64,000 nt of DNA from Thalassia testudinum (Eukaryota; Streptophyta; Magnoliopsida; Alismatales; Hydrocharitaceae). The position numbers and the translations under genes are program-made. The notes beneath the pieces were generated by a model. The model saw only the letters and a program-made list of their open reading frames with translations, was not told the DNA's origin and ran no database searches. Positions 22,701 through 34,093 of the stretch are shown here, in pieces. The stretch is from NCBI GenBank assembly GCA_037157565.1, contig JAZHRO010000002.1, forward strand, positions 73,334,001 through 73,398,000, given 5' to 3'. Each line of letters starts with the position of its first letter. Position 1 is the stretch's first letter.

Positions 22701-23110
22701 GCATCTGTGCCTTGGTTCTTTCGTCTGATTGGCTACATTACTCTGAGCTCGATTCAAATATTGTTGAGATAATTGGTTGAGCATTACTATTCATTTATTT
22801 GAGATAATTATTGAGCTTAACATTAGGGTTAATTTGGTGGTTCAAATCACCATTTTAATCCTATCCTTTTGCATTGACTCTAATTTTTATTGAAATATTA
22901 TTCTGAGTATTACATTGGTTTCAATTGCATATTATTCTTAATATTGTGATTAGTGGATTAATTAAATTGCTAATTTGCTCTTTACGAATGACCTCGGACT
23001 CCCTTGTGTTTTCAAGTTTTATAAATTTTAAGTGTTGTTGCAACTTTCGTCCTATACTACAATGCGTATTTCCTTAAAACGACGATCTCACCCACCAATA
23101 CCACTTAAGA
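19702..23110. repeat. Unnamed repeat family: remainder of copy A and all of copy B, arranged as inverted copies
   Basis: 19702-19960 continues copy A in reverse (its complement matches ~40320-40600 of copy C). At ~19965 copy B starts in the forward direction (TCGTCGTTGTTTAAGAAATG, TTGTAGTATAGGA, then GGTCGATCACAGGGAGCAAG). Its body (20600-22550) matches copy C at 40320-42420. A hairpin, GATGGTCTTCCCATC, lies at 22566-22580. From 22580 to 23110 comes an inverse copy of the first ~570 bases, ending ...CTACAATGCGTATTTCCT. No coding potential is recognised; short frames at 20408-21628 share no family resemblance. Confidence 0.65.
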
Positions 23111-24578
23111 GCTGCGCAAACCCACGATGTGGGACTATATGCAATGTGCTCCTCAACTGTGCTGTTGTGCGCTCTGCATGTGTGTTGTGTTTTATTCGTT
23201 AATTAGGGTCTTAATTAAGGTTTTAATTAGGGTCATATTTAAGATTAAATTAATAATCTAAATTACAAATTGAATTCATAATTACTTAAGCAACATATAG
23301 AACTACTAATTACATAAGTTAGATTAAGTTAATTATAAATATAACACGTATTTACAACAGGTATTAAATTTGTACATTTTAGGCTTCTATTTACTATATA
23401 AAATGTATACAACTATCTATATTACATAATTAGACTATAATTAGGCTAGTTTACAAATTTAATTATTTAATTAAGAATTATAAATTACTTAATTTGGTTT
23501 ATTTCTTTATATACATGTTATATATACATATATATGTCACATGCATAAGTTATACATATAACTTAATTATATCTAATAAGCTTAATACTATGCAATATAA
23601 ATAGGATTATAAATATATTTAAAATAAGTTAAAATATAAATTATTAGGATACGGTATAACTTAGTGTATTACTTAGTTAAATTATTAACTTAAATAGGCT
23701 TAATTTATTAATATACTTCATTAACCTATAGTAATATACCTATACAATACATATTTAAGTATATATAACATAAATATTTATTTTACATAATAAATATTGT
23801 AATTAATCTTTTATGTTATATATACAAATATATACTATTATACATTATACATAAATACATCTAGGTAAGTTATATACATATATAGTGCATACTCTTAACT
23901 TATCTTATATTATATATATATAAATATATATGCAATATCTACAATATTTGTATACTATAATTTAATATAACTATACATTGTAACTTAGCTATATATATAC
24001 ATAATACACACACACACATATATAAATATTATATACATTATACATAAGTATATATAACTTACTATATAAACTTAACTTATGAATATATATATATATTTAC
24101 ATTATATACAAAAGGGATTTTTAGGGATTTTGGGTATTTTCTAATTTTTATTTCGCTTTTGGTTTCTATAAGAAGAAAGAAAGAGGAGAGAAAGATAAGA
24201 AAAAGGGAAGAACTCTTTTTGTGATTTTTCCTTTAAGATTTCTTTATTTCTAAACCTAAGAAGTCTAGAACTTTTGCAAGTATGTTCTCGTAACTAAAGA
24301 ACTCAAAACAAACAACTAGCTAAACACAAAAGTTCTAAACACTAAAAACTCACTCAAAACACATTTCAATTATTTATTTACATTTATTTTTATATTATTT
24401 AGTATAAAGCTGGAAAATGCTATGCACTGAGTAGAAATTGAATCTAAGCCATAAAAATCATATAATCAATCTAGAACTAAAAGATATAACATTATGAACA
24501 TCCTAGCACCCATTTACATCACATTGAAACTCAAATCATAATACAAACCTTGAATTTGTATTAAACCAACTAGTTAGA
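23111..24578. repeat. AT-rich block, left part of non-coding repeat Y copy 1
   Basis: 23190-24110 is almost entirely A and T (TATATA-type runs, an ACACACAC run near 24006). From 24110 a GAAAGAAAGAGGAGAG block matches ~55255. The same order, AT-rich tract then GA-rich block then a weakly conserved stretch, is seen at 54350-55700. Copy 1 continues at 50007 beyond the Tekay insertion. No genes. Confidence 0.55.
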
Positions 24579-27251
24579 TGTTACGACCCGGTTCCCGAGT
24601 CCCTACAGGATACGAGACCGGCTCGACTCGACTAATCCCAAGACACAGTCGTCCAACAAGAAATAACCAAAAAGCAGGAAAGTAAACCACATTCACTATG
24701 CTAAGTAATTAACAGTAAAAGGGTACAAGCAATAAGAAAATAAAAGCTGCTAAGAGTACATATCACCACCACAACAGTAAAGCGGAAACAAAGTACAGAA
24801 CGTAAATAGTAACAAGAGTCTAAACTCACTACAAAAGAAAGTACAACAACAGGAAGACTACTACTATTGGGCTTTACTGGGCCCGGCACCCTCTGCAGCC
24901 GGTGACTCGGGCTGCTCAACACCTGGACTTGAAAAGGGTTATGAGTAACAAAGTCAGCGAACGCTGAGTAGAGTGGCAACCAACTAACTAAAGCAGTAAA
25001 AGCTAACAGGTAATTTATCTTTTCCAACTACTTTATTTTACAAGTTATTCCTTTTCACCCATTGGTTTAATTTTTTAGATCTCTTTCTTGATCTCGAATG
25101 TTCCCCACGGGAACGATCTTGATTGCAGTCTTTTCTGAAGAGTAGAAGGCACACGTGGTGCTCTCCTGACCGGGAGAGTCCCCCGTGGTGATCCTACACC
25201 CAGTCAACCACCCCAAGGTCACGGATAGACGTAGCGGTGACTACGACATGTGCGATAAGCGCACGGGTAGCTACCCCGCACTGGCACGTGGTCAGTCGTT
25301 TCCGCCAATGGGTACACCCAAAGTACAGCACGGAACAATATAGGGTGTAGCCCTCTCAGTAATAGGGGTCTAGCCCCTCAGAACCAAACAGGGGTCTCGC
25401 CCCTCCATAGTTCACGCACCCTCGTCTGACTACCCTGGTTTGCCCAGTGGGCCTAACAAGTCGGTGTAGGGTGGCTAGCTCTCTGCCTACACTAATAGCT
25501 CTCCTCGGTACAGTGTATGCGAGGGCCAAGAAGTCGGTGTAGAGTGGCCAATCCTAACCCCGAGTCCCAACCCAAGGGTGGCTAGCTCTGCTCTACACTA
25601 AACAGGGGACAGTCACTCTCCTTGGTACCACATACTCAAGGGCCAGCACACTTCCCACTACATTTCCAGATCCATTCCATTTATTCACAGGAGCTCTACT
25701 CCTAATTCCCCGTAGGGTTCATGCTCGTATTTCTCAGGCCATTCCATACCAAGTTTCATCATTCACATTTCCATTCTCAAATTATACACATGCAGCTCGT
25801 ATTTCCATCATTTAATATATACAACAAGTAATGTCACAGGTAACTATTTAACTAGCAGAGGCATTTCATATTTCACAGGCAGCTCTTATTTATCAACAGG
25901 TAGTTGTTCACATTTCTATCCATTTATTTAAGACTGCAATTTCAATTACGCATACAACCAGTGCAAGTACTTCTCGTCTTAGGATTCATGCCTCATCCTA
26001 GATTTCTAATTATCCAATTCACATATGCATTCAGGTTTTATAATTAAATTAGGGGAAGACCACTCTACCAGATGACCCGGGAGTATTGGGGGCTCGAACG
26101 CAAGCACACATGCCTCGGCAAGCCCCGAACCTGCGACTGACCGAAGTCCTATAATAAGGAACATGCCACAATGGAACATTTAGAATAGTATAAAAGTCCT
26201 TCTAACAAGTAGAGGAACTCAAAAGGAAAACACCGATATCTTGTTTGCGTAAAACGGATCTCAAACGGACCCTAGACGGGTCAAAAATAGGGCTACAGAC
26301 CCAAATCAGACGTCTGGCACAAGGTCCAGACATCTTAAAAGTAAACAGAAACTCACTTCAGGTTCTATGTCGGCCTCAGACGTCCAGAACCTCTTCTCGA
26401 CCATCTGGAACCAACTCCAGACATCTGACCTCTCCTCCAGATGTCTGGGAGTGCTTCCAGTCGCCTGATAAGCTATCCAGACGTCTGAAACGCGTGGGAA
26501 GGCATGTCCTGTACCTTCCCGAAGCAATCCCTGCACGCGACAGGCAAATCGCCTATAATTAGCCACACAAAACGTAGCTGCGAAGTGGCCTGCATGGCCG
26601 TATCCGCAAAAGGAATGTACCTTCGCGGAGATCTACTTTCAGACGTCTAGTGTCATCACTAGACATCCACTCCGTCGTCTGGACGTTAGGCCAAACGTCT
26701 GATTCTGGGAAAATCCCAGAACCAAAACCACCTCCTGTTCTCCCTCGCCGCGCACAGTCGCGGCCTCGCCTCCTTGCCTGTAGCTCCGGCTACAGCAAGT
26801 GTCGGGGACGGTTCCCCCAACGCACTCCTCTCGCAAGCGCCGCTCAGGCCGTGCGCCCTTCGGCGAGCTCCCACGAGCTCGCGAGCTCAAGCTCTTCCTC
26901 CACTCCTCACGTCACCTCTCCTCCTCGTCACTCGCTCTCGTGCTCTCTCTCACGCTCGCACCTCTCGCTGCAGTGGAGAGGAAGGAGGGAAGGTGGCTGG
27001 CTGTGGTGAAGTGGGGAAGAAAGGAAGAGAGAGAGGGGCTTTATAAAAGGGTGTGTTAGGGTTCAGTGGAGGAGGGAAGAGGGAAAGAGAGAGAAGAAAG
27101 GTACTGTTCATGCGCAGCCTGCATTTAGAAGTGAAGTTGCGTACCAAAATTTCAATTTCCAGATGTCTAGAAAGGGACCCAGACATCTGACCAGACGTCT
27201 GACTGACAGTCCAGACATCTTAAAGGGCTCAAAACAAAACGGGTCTTTACA
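24579..27251 (-). repeat. 3' LTR of the minus-strand Tekay-like element
   Basis: Plus-strand ends are TGTTACGACCCGG and GGTCTTTACA. It matches 47329-50001 closely. The 26280-27240 part (5' end of the LTR in element sense) carries many AGACGTCT-type palindromes. A TTTATAAA box on the minus strand (~27041-27048) is the likely promoter. Only one GCATGAATCCTAAG unit is seen (~25985), against three in the plus-strand LTR subfamily. Confidence 0.92.
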
Positions 27252-27359
27252 TCATAACAAACCTAAAGGAAGTTTCGTCCCCGAAACATGAGCTAGCTAG
27301 GGTGCGAAAAATGAACTATATACGCATAACAAACTTAAAGAAGATCGAAGCCGATCCGA

Positions 27360-29816
27360 AAAGACGTACCCTCAAAAAGCTCCGGGTACCGCTCTCGCAT
27401 CGCCACCTTAGGCTCCCAGGTAGCCTCCTCATACCTCTGGCTCCTCCACAAGACCTTCACTAGGGGTACCTACTTCCGTCTCGAACTCCAGATGACCCTG
27501 TCTAGTATCTGTACTGGTCGCTCGGGGTAGGTCAAGTCATCACCCACCTCGACACTCTCGTGGCTCAGAACGTGACTGGGAACGGCGACGTACTTCCTGA
27601 GGTTGGACACGTGGAACACGTCGTGCACACCAGAAAGCTGGGGAGGAAGGGCAAGCCTGTAAGCAACGGGTCTTACCCGCTCCAGGACCTCAAAGGGCCC
27701 CACAAACCTCGACGCGAGCTTCCCTTTCACCCCAAAATGCTATAGGCCCTTCATGAGAGAAACGCGAAGAAAGACGTGATCCCCAACCTCGAACTGCACC
27801 TCTCTGTGCTTTCGATTGGCATAACTCTTATGTATGCTCTTGACAGTGCGAAGTCCTCTGTAAATCTTCTCTATCACCTCCTGACTCTACTGGATCAGCC
27901 TGGGGCCAACCTCCCACTTGGTCCCCACCTCAACCCAACTCAAGGGCGTAGTACACCTCTGTCCGTACAGAGCCTCGTAGGGTGCCATGCCGATACTCGA
28001 GTGATAGTTGTTATTATATGCAAACTCTACCAGGGGTAAGTGCTCCTCCCAAGAACCCCTCCAATCCAGTACACAGGCACGTAAAAGGTCCTCAAGTGTC
28101 TGTATCATGCGCTCTGACTGTCCGTCCGTCTAGGGGTGGTACGTCGTACTGAACCTCAACCGTGTCCCCAGGGCCTGCTAAAACTCAACCCAAAACTGGG
28201 AAGTAAAGCGGGTATCCCGGTCGGATACAATCTCACGCGGAACTCCGTGTAGACGTACCACGTCACGAATATACCTCTCGACCAACTGCACTGGTCCCAA
28301 GGTGACTCGGATCGGCAAGAAACGTGTTGTCTTCATCAATCTATCCACAATCACCTAGACTACGTCGTGTCCTCACTGGGTAATGGGTAAGCCCACCACC
28401 AAGTCCATGGTGATGCTCTCCCACTTCCACTCTGGCACAGGGAGAGACTGCAATGGCCCTGCGGGCCTCTGATGCTCGGCCTTCACCTGCTGGCACACCA
28501 AACACTGCTGCGTGAACTCACCTACATCCCGCTTCATCCCTCTCCACCAAAAGCCACGTCTCAGATCTTGATACATCTTCGTGTTCCCGAGATGTATGGT
28601 GAACCTAGACCTGTGCGCCTCAATCAGGAGCTCTCTCAACAACTCCTCGTCCCTGGGAACGCACAAACGTCCCCTCATGCACAGCACCTCATCTATAAAA
28701 GAGAAGTCTCCTGGGTCCCCTGACAGTACTCTGTCTCGCAACGACTGCAGGTACGGATCTATCATCTGTCCTGTGATGATGCAGTCTATCAGCTTTGGTC
28801 TCATCTGTCGTGTCACTGTCACTGCCCCACAATGCCCCTATAACTCTAGGGGTCGCCAACTGCCCAACTCCTCCATAAGTCTCCAACTCTGTACCTGTAA
28901 GCTGGCCAAGTGGGCAGGCGAATTTTGGCTCAAGGCGTCAGCCAACACGTTGGACTTCCCCAGATGGTAGGAGATGTTGCAGTCATAGTCCTTCAGGAGC
29001 TCTAACCAACGTCTCTGTCTCATGTTAATCTCCTTCTGATCAAACAAATACCTGAGGCTCTTATGATCCGTGAATATCTCAAAAGTCTCACCGTAAAGGT
29101 AGTCCTCCATGTCTTCAGCACGAAGACAACAGCTGCCAACTCTAAGTCATGGGTAGGGTAGCTATACTCATAGGGCTTCAATTGCCGCGAAGCGTAAGTG
29201 ACAACGTGACTTCGCTGCATGAGCACACCCCCTAACCCCTGCAACAATGCGTCCGTGTAGACAACAAAACCACCGCTGCTATCTAGGATGGTAAGCATAG
29301 GAGCCGAAGTCAGCCTCTCCTTCAACTCCTGAAAACACGCCTCATAAGCGTCTGTCCAAGCAAAGGACACGTCCTTCCGGGTCAACTGAGTCATAGGATG
29401 CGCAATCTACGAGAAACTCCTGATAAACCGCCAGTAGTAACCTGCCAATCCCAAGAAACCGCATATCTCTGTCACTATACGTGGCCTTTCCCACCTGAGT
29501 ACTGCCTCTACCTTGGTTGGATCCACAGTCAAGCCATCCCCTGAAATCACATGACCCAAGAAGGTCACCTACCTCAACCAAAACTCGCACTTGCTGTATT
29601 TAACATACAGTCTACGTTGTCTCAACGTGTCCAGAACCATCCACAAGTGTTGTCCGTGCTGCGCTTGATCCCGTGAGTAAATGAGCACATCATCAATAAA
29701 TACCACCACAAACTAATCCAGATACGGTCTGAACACCCGGTTTATCAAATCCATGAAGGCAGCAGGGACGTTGGTCAACCCAAATGGCATGACCAAAAAC
29801 TCATAGTGTCCATACC
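27360..29816 (-). pseudogene. pol: Gypsy pol, 3' portion: reverse transcriptase end, RNase H, integrase, chromodomain-like tail
   Basis: Reading leftwards: [15 protein letters not shown] reverse transcriptase core (~29690), [11 protein letters not shown] (~29570), RNase H with VVYTDA and [10 protein letters not shown] (~29265-29180) and [13 protein letters not shown] (~29060). The integrase zinc finger lies at 28750-28480 (CLVCQQVK), the integrase core MDLVVGLP follows at ~28405, and [16 protein letters not shown] lies at ~28000. Then [16 protein letters not shown] (~27710) and a chromodomain-like QRYEEATWEP (~27420). Several frameshifts and stops (for example near 27470, 28370 and 28835) inactivate it. 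The stops are shared only in part with the plus-strand element, so the two copies decayed independently. Confidence 0.9.
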
Positions 29817-30642
29817 TGTTACGAACGCAGCTTCAAAACATCTTTTAAGACATCTGGGAGCTGGCCCAGACGTCTGGAACCCCTTCCAGACATCTGGGAT
29901 TTAATTTTCTGCGGCAGGGTGGTTTTCGTCTGCGCGCCTGCGTGCGCAGATCTGCGATGCCCCCTTTTCCCCTCTCTACTTCGCAGGTGCAGCGCTGCCC
30001 CCCTCTCTCTCTTTCTCTCCCCGCACGGCTTTAAAAGGGCCCTCGCTGGCAGATAGTGGCAGCAACTAGCTTTTCTTAAGTTGTTGTAGTACAGATAGTT
30101 ATTGCCATCATTTGCTAATATTTGTTACTCGGAAAATACAGTTCTCCCGAGGTCGAACTCAGGGAGCAAGTCGTATTCTAGAGATATACATGTTCTATTA
30201 CAAAAATAAAGAGAGAGAGAGATGTGAAAGTTTGGCTTCTTCTTCTCTTCTTTCTTCCTCTTTGTCTTCTCTCCTCTTTGGCTTTTGTTCTTCGTGTTCT
30301 TCCTCTATTTCTTGGTTGGACGATCCTGTCTTTTTCTTCTTTTTATTTTCTTTGTTTCTTCTTTTCTTACTTCAGATCTTCCTCCCGTGCTCTTCTTCTT
30401 CTTTTCTTCTTCTTTGTCTTCTTCTTCCTCTTTGTCTTCTCTTCTCTTTGGCTTTTGTGTTCCTTTCTTTCCTCTACCTCGCCTTCCTTCTTCTTCTTTG
30501 CCTTCTCCTGTCTTCAGGACGTCGTCTGATTTGAAAATCAGACGACTTAAACCGCTTGTTGCTACAGTGTCTCCCTTAGCTTCCTTCTTCTTCACCTGTG
30601 CCTGCACGCTCAAGAGTTCAGAGTCAGAGGGCAAAAACCTAC

Positions 30643-33307
30643 TGTAACGAGCGTGTGGCCCAGACATCTTTTAAGACGTCTGGAAGGTTGTCCAGACGTC
30701 TGACCAGACGTCTGGGATAGTTTCCAGACGTCTGGAAATCCGTTATTTTCGACACACGCGAGTCGTCTGCGCGCCTGAGCGCACAGACCGCATATTCGCC
30801 CTTCCTCCCTCCTGCGGCTGCAGATTCCCCTGCCACGAATCCTTCTCTCTCCTCCTCGCGCGGCCTTAAAAGGCCACGCATCCCCTCCTGTCGTCTCCAC
30901 CGTCCCCTTCCTCTTCTCCTTCCTGTGCGCGAGAGCGAGCGAGCGCGAGGGCGGCAGCGGCGGCCGCAGTGAGCACGGAGGAGGTGCGGCATGCGAGAGC
31001 GGAGCTCTGCCGTGAGGGCGAGCTCGCCGGAGCGGCTTGGCCGGCCGGCGGAGGGCGCAGGAGGCGCGGAGCGACGCGGAGAGGGACCTGCTGCGGTCTG
31101 AGCAGCAGGCGCGCGAGGTGCGACGCGGGCGGCGTCGCGAGTGGAGGCCGAGTAGCGCCCTGATTCTGGAAAAATTTCCAGAATCGGACGTCTAGGTTGA
31201 TAGGCAAACGGCGAGGACGACGTCTGGTAGCTCATACAGACGTCTGAAAGGTGTGTATTCCGCTTTCTTCTTCCTTCCTGTCAACTGACCATACTGAGGG
31301 AGGCAGTTGGCTGTGTGCAGGTTCGCTGATTCGCCATCCTTTGCGAATCAGACGTCTGGAAGTTGTACCAGACGGCGGAAGTGACCTCCAGACGTCCGGG
31401 GTGACCATCGGACGTCTGGGAGATAGGACAGACGTCCCCGCAGACTTCTGGACGTCTGGGAAACCACGCTAAATAGGTAATTCTCTGATCCACTGTTTAA
31501 GACGTCTGGAAGAAGTTCCAGACGTCTGATTTTGCACAGTATCGTCTTTTTCGACCCGTTTAGGGCCCGTTCGGGCTCCGTTGTCTGCGATTTGAGCCGT
31601 GTTCTTTTCAGGATTAATTCCTCTACCCGTCTACAGTAGTTATACACTGTTTTGAGACACTCCTTGTGTTTGATCCTTGTGATAGGACCTCGTTCAGTTG
31701 CAGTCTTAGGAGTCGCGGAGGCACGCTGGATTCCCGATCACGCCCCCATTACTCTCGTTGTACCTGGTAGAGTGGCTTAAGTTTATTATTAAAATCTGTT
31801 AAAGTATGGAACCATAACTAGAATGTAGGACATTGCATGAATCCTATGAATGAGAAATGTATGGAATGATAGCTCCTAGGTGATGCATGAATCCTAGGGC
31901 TGGAAAACTAGTTGTATGCTAGATCCTAGGATGTGGCATGAATCCTAGGATGGAAAAACTAGTGGAATGTATAATACTGCAGTCTTGGAAAAATGGAAAG
32001 GAATATAAAGCTGCCTGTAAACTGAATTAACAGCTGCCTGTTATGAATAAAGAAACATGATTGAGATCATGGATTGTGAGAACGTGAAACTGGAAAGTGA
32101 AACATATGATGTTCTGAGATAAAGAGCTGGAACCCTACGGGGAATTCGGAGTGGAACTCCTGGAAAGAAAAAGGAATGGAACTGAGATGTAGTTTGTACT
32201 GTCTCTTGGGTACGCAGTACCAAGGGAAGTACCTGTACATGTTTAGTGCAGAGTGGGGCCAGCCACCCCAGGGACCCGGGGTTAGGATTGGCTGCTCTGT
32301 ACCGACTTGTTGGCCCTCATGTACGTAGTACCGAGGAGGGCTACTAGTGTTAGGAGAGTACTAGCTACCCCACGGGCCCCGGGGTTCTGCTAGCCTCCTT
32401 CACCGACTTGTTAGGCCCACTAGGGCAAACCAAGGTAGTCAGGCGAGGGTGCGCGGACTGTGGAGGGGCAAGGCCCTGGTTTGGTTACGGTGGAGTGGTT
32501 GGACCCCTGTTACTGAGAGGGCTCTGCCCTTGTTCTGTGCTGTGCTTTGGGCGTACCCGTTAACGGAAACGACTGACCGCGTGCCAGTGCGGGCTAGCTA
32601 CCTGTGCGTTTAACGCGCGAGTCGTAGTCACCGTTACGTCTGTCAGTGACCTTGGGGTGGTTGACTGAGGGTAGGATCACCACGGGGGACTCTCCCGTCC
32701 AGGAGAGCACCACGTGCTACTTCTACTTTTGGAAAAGACTGCAATCAAGATCGTTCCCACGAGGACATTCGAGATCAAGTAAAGGATCTGAGAAATAAAT
32801 GAAATAGTGAGAAAATTGAAAGATGTGAATGAAGGAAGTAATAGAACATAACAGCTACTGTACACTCTACTGTTGTCTTTAGTTAGTTTGCCACTCTACT
32901 CAGCGTTTTGCTGACGTGTCACACTCGTTACCTTTTTCAGGACCAGGTGTTGAGCAGCCAGGGTCAGCGGCTGCAGAGGATGCTGGGCCGAGTAGGGTCC
33001 AGTAGAGTTTACCACAGTCTTTTGTACCTCTTTTGTTTCTGTTATAGTGAGTAGTTTTGTTTCTGCTGTACTTTCTTTACCTGTAGTTCGTGTTATATGA
33101 TAAATGTTGTTCTACTGTTGTGGTGGTACCTACTGTAGTAGTTTCTTTCCTTACTGCTGTACTTTCTTACTGTTAGTTATATTCATGCTGAATGCGGTTT
33201 ATTTTACTGTCTTTTGGTTACTTCCTCGTTGGACGACTAGGTCTTGGGATTAGTCGAGTCGGTCCGGTTCTCGTGTCTCGTAGGGACTCGGGAACCGGGT
33301 CGTTACA
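30643..33307 (+). repeat. 5' LTR of the plus-strand Tekay-like element
   Basis: It runs from TGTAACGAGCG to GGGTCGTTACA. The first ~900 bases hold at least 14 AGACGTCT-core palindromes, many as full CCAGACGTCTGG. A TTAAAAGG box lies at about 30866 in a GC-rich context. A three-unit array around GCATGAATCCTAGG lies at 31840-31965. The block with ACCGACTTGTTGGCCC at 32307 and ACCGACTTGTTAGGCCC at 32402 is a diverged duplication. Long frames here (both strands) are products of the repeats, not genes. Confidence 0.94.
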
Positions 33308-33322
33308 AGATGGTATCAGAGC
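33308..33322 (+). promoter_or_regulatory. Primer-binding site
   Basis: AGATGGTATCAGAGC follows the LTR end after three bases. TGGTATCAGAGC (33311-33322) pairs with the 3' end of initiator Met-tRNA. Confidence 0.95.
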
Positions 33323-33487
33323 AAGGTCGTCCCGAGAAGTGAATTAACTGACTGGAAAATAACCAATTCACATGTTTATAACTAGAGTAGCCACCACAAC
33401 ATATCTCTTGACATGAGCTCTTAGAAGTTTCGTTAGGTACCGTCCGTTTTGACGTTTTCGTTTTGTTTTGCGTCTCCATTGTAGGAG

Positions 33488-34093
33488 ATGCCTCGTCGTG
33501 GAGCTAGGAGGGTGGGCCGCGGGCGCGGCCGAGGTCGGGGCTCGAGGGACAGATGTGTCGGGCTTGGAGTACATGCTACCCCTCCTCTTCTCCTGAGCAT
33601 ACCGTCTCCGGACCTCGTCCAACTGATTTGAGAGGTGGTTCGAGAAGAATTTCAGCTTCCACCCACGTCACCACCCCCTCCTCCCCCTTCCGAGCGTACG
33701 ACAGGGGAGTTAGTGGTGGAACGAGATTTTCGCCACCACACTAGGCGTGTTAGAACTCAAAGGAGACACGTGGCGTCCGCAGGAGAGCCGTCACGTTTTG
33801 CAGGGCCATCAGTGGCCTTTGGGGGCCCTCGACAGGGGCCAGTCGCCAGCACCGGACCCCCGCCTAGCCGATAGCAGGGACCCGCTGAGGGCGGGAGTCG
33901 GGTTCCCCTCTGCTACCAGTGTGGCCAGCCGGGCCACGTCAGGAGGGACTGCCCATCTAGGGCAGGAGGTCAGCAGATACTCCCCGCGCAGAGCACTGGG
34001 GGGCGCGTAGGAGGCCGCGGTTCCCAGGCGCGAGGAGGAGGACAGCAGTCGCGAGGAGGGTACCGGCCAGCACCTACCCGTCCGACGCAGAGT
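33488..34093 (+). pseudogene. gag: Gag remnant: N-terminus and zinc knuckle, capsid domain deleted
   Basis: It starts MPRRGARRVGRGRGRGRG at ATG 33488. It passes through VVREEFQLPPTSP (the counterpart of IVQEELHPPPQ in the relative at ~47000) and then jumps to RRHVASAGEPSRFAGP and the knuckle CYQCGQPGHVRRDC (~33915). In the minus-strand relative, about 230 codons of retrotransposon gag domain (EQYFPQRRLEFHTLRQG and around) lie between these points. Stops occur after VQLI (~33629) and after GPPPSR (~33872). It cannot build a capsid by itself. Confidence 0.85.

Noticed and set aside
23190..24110. Possible centromeric or matrix-attachment AT-rich DNA
   Set aside because: The tract recurs in the same order in copy D (54360-55190), so it is part of the repeat family; nothing specific to a centromere or attachment region is visible.
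30112..30647. Ser/Leu/Phe-rich 'membrane protein' frames
   Set aside because: Product of a CT-rich tract; overlapping frames all stay open for the same compositional reason.
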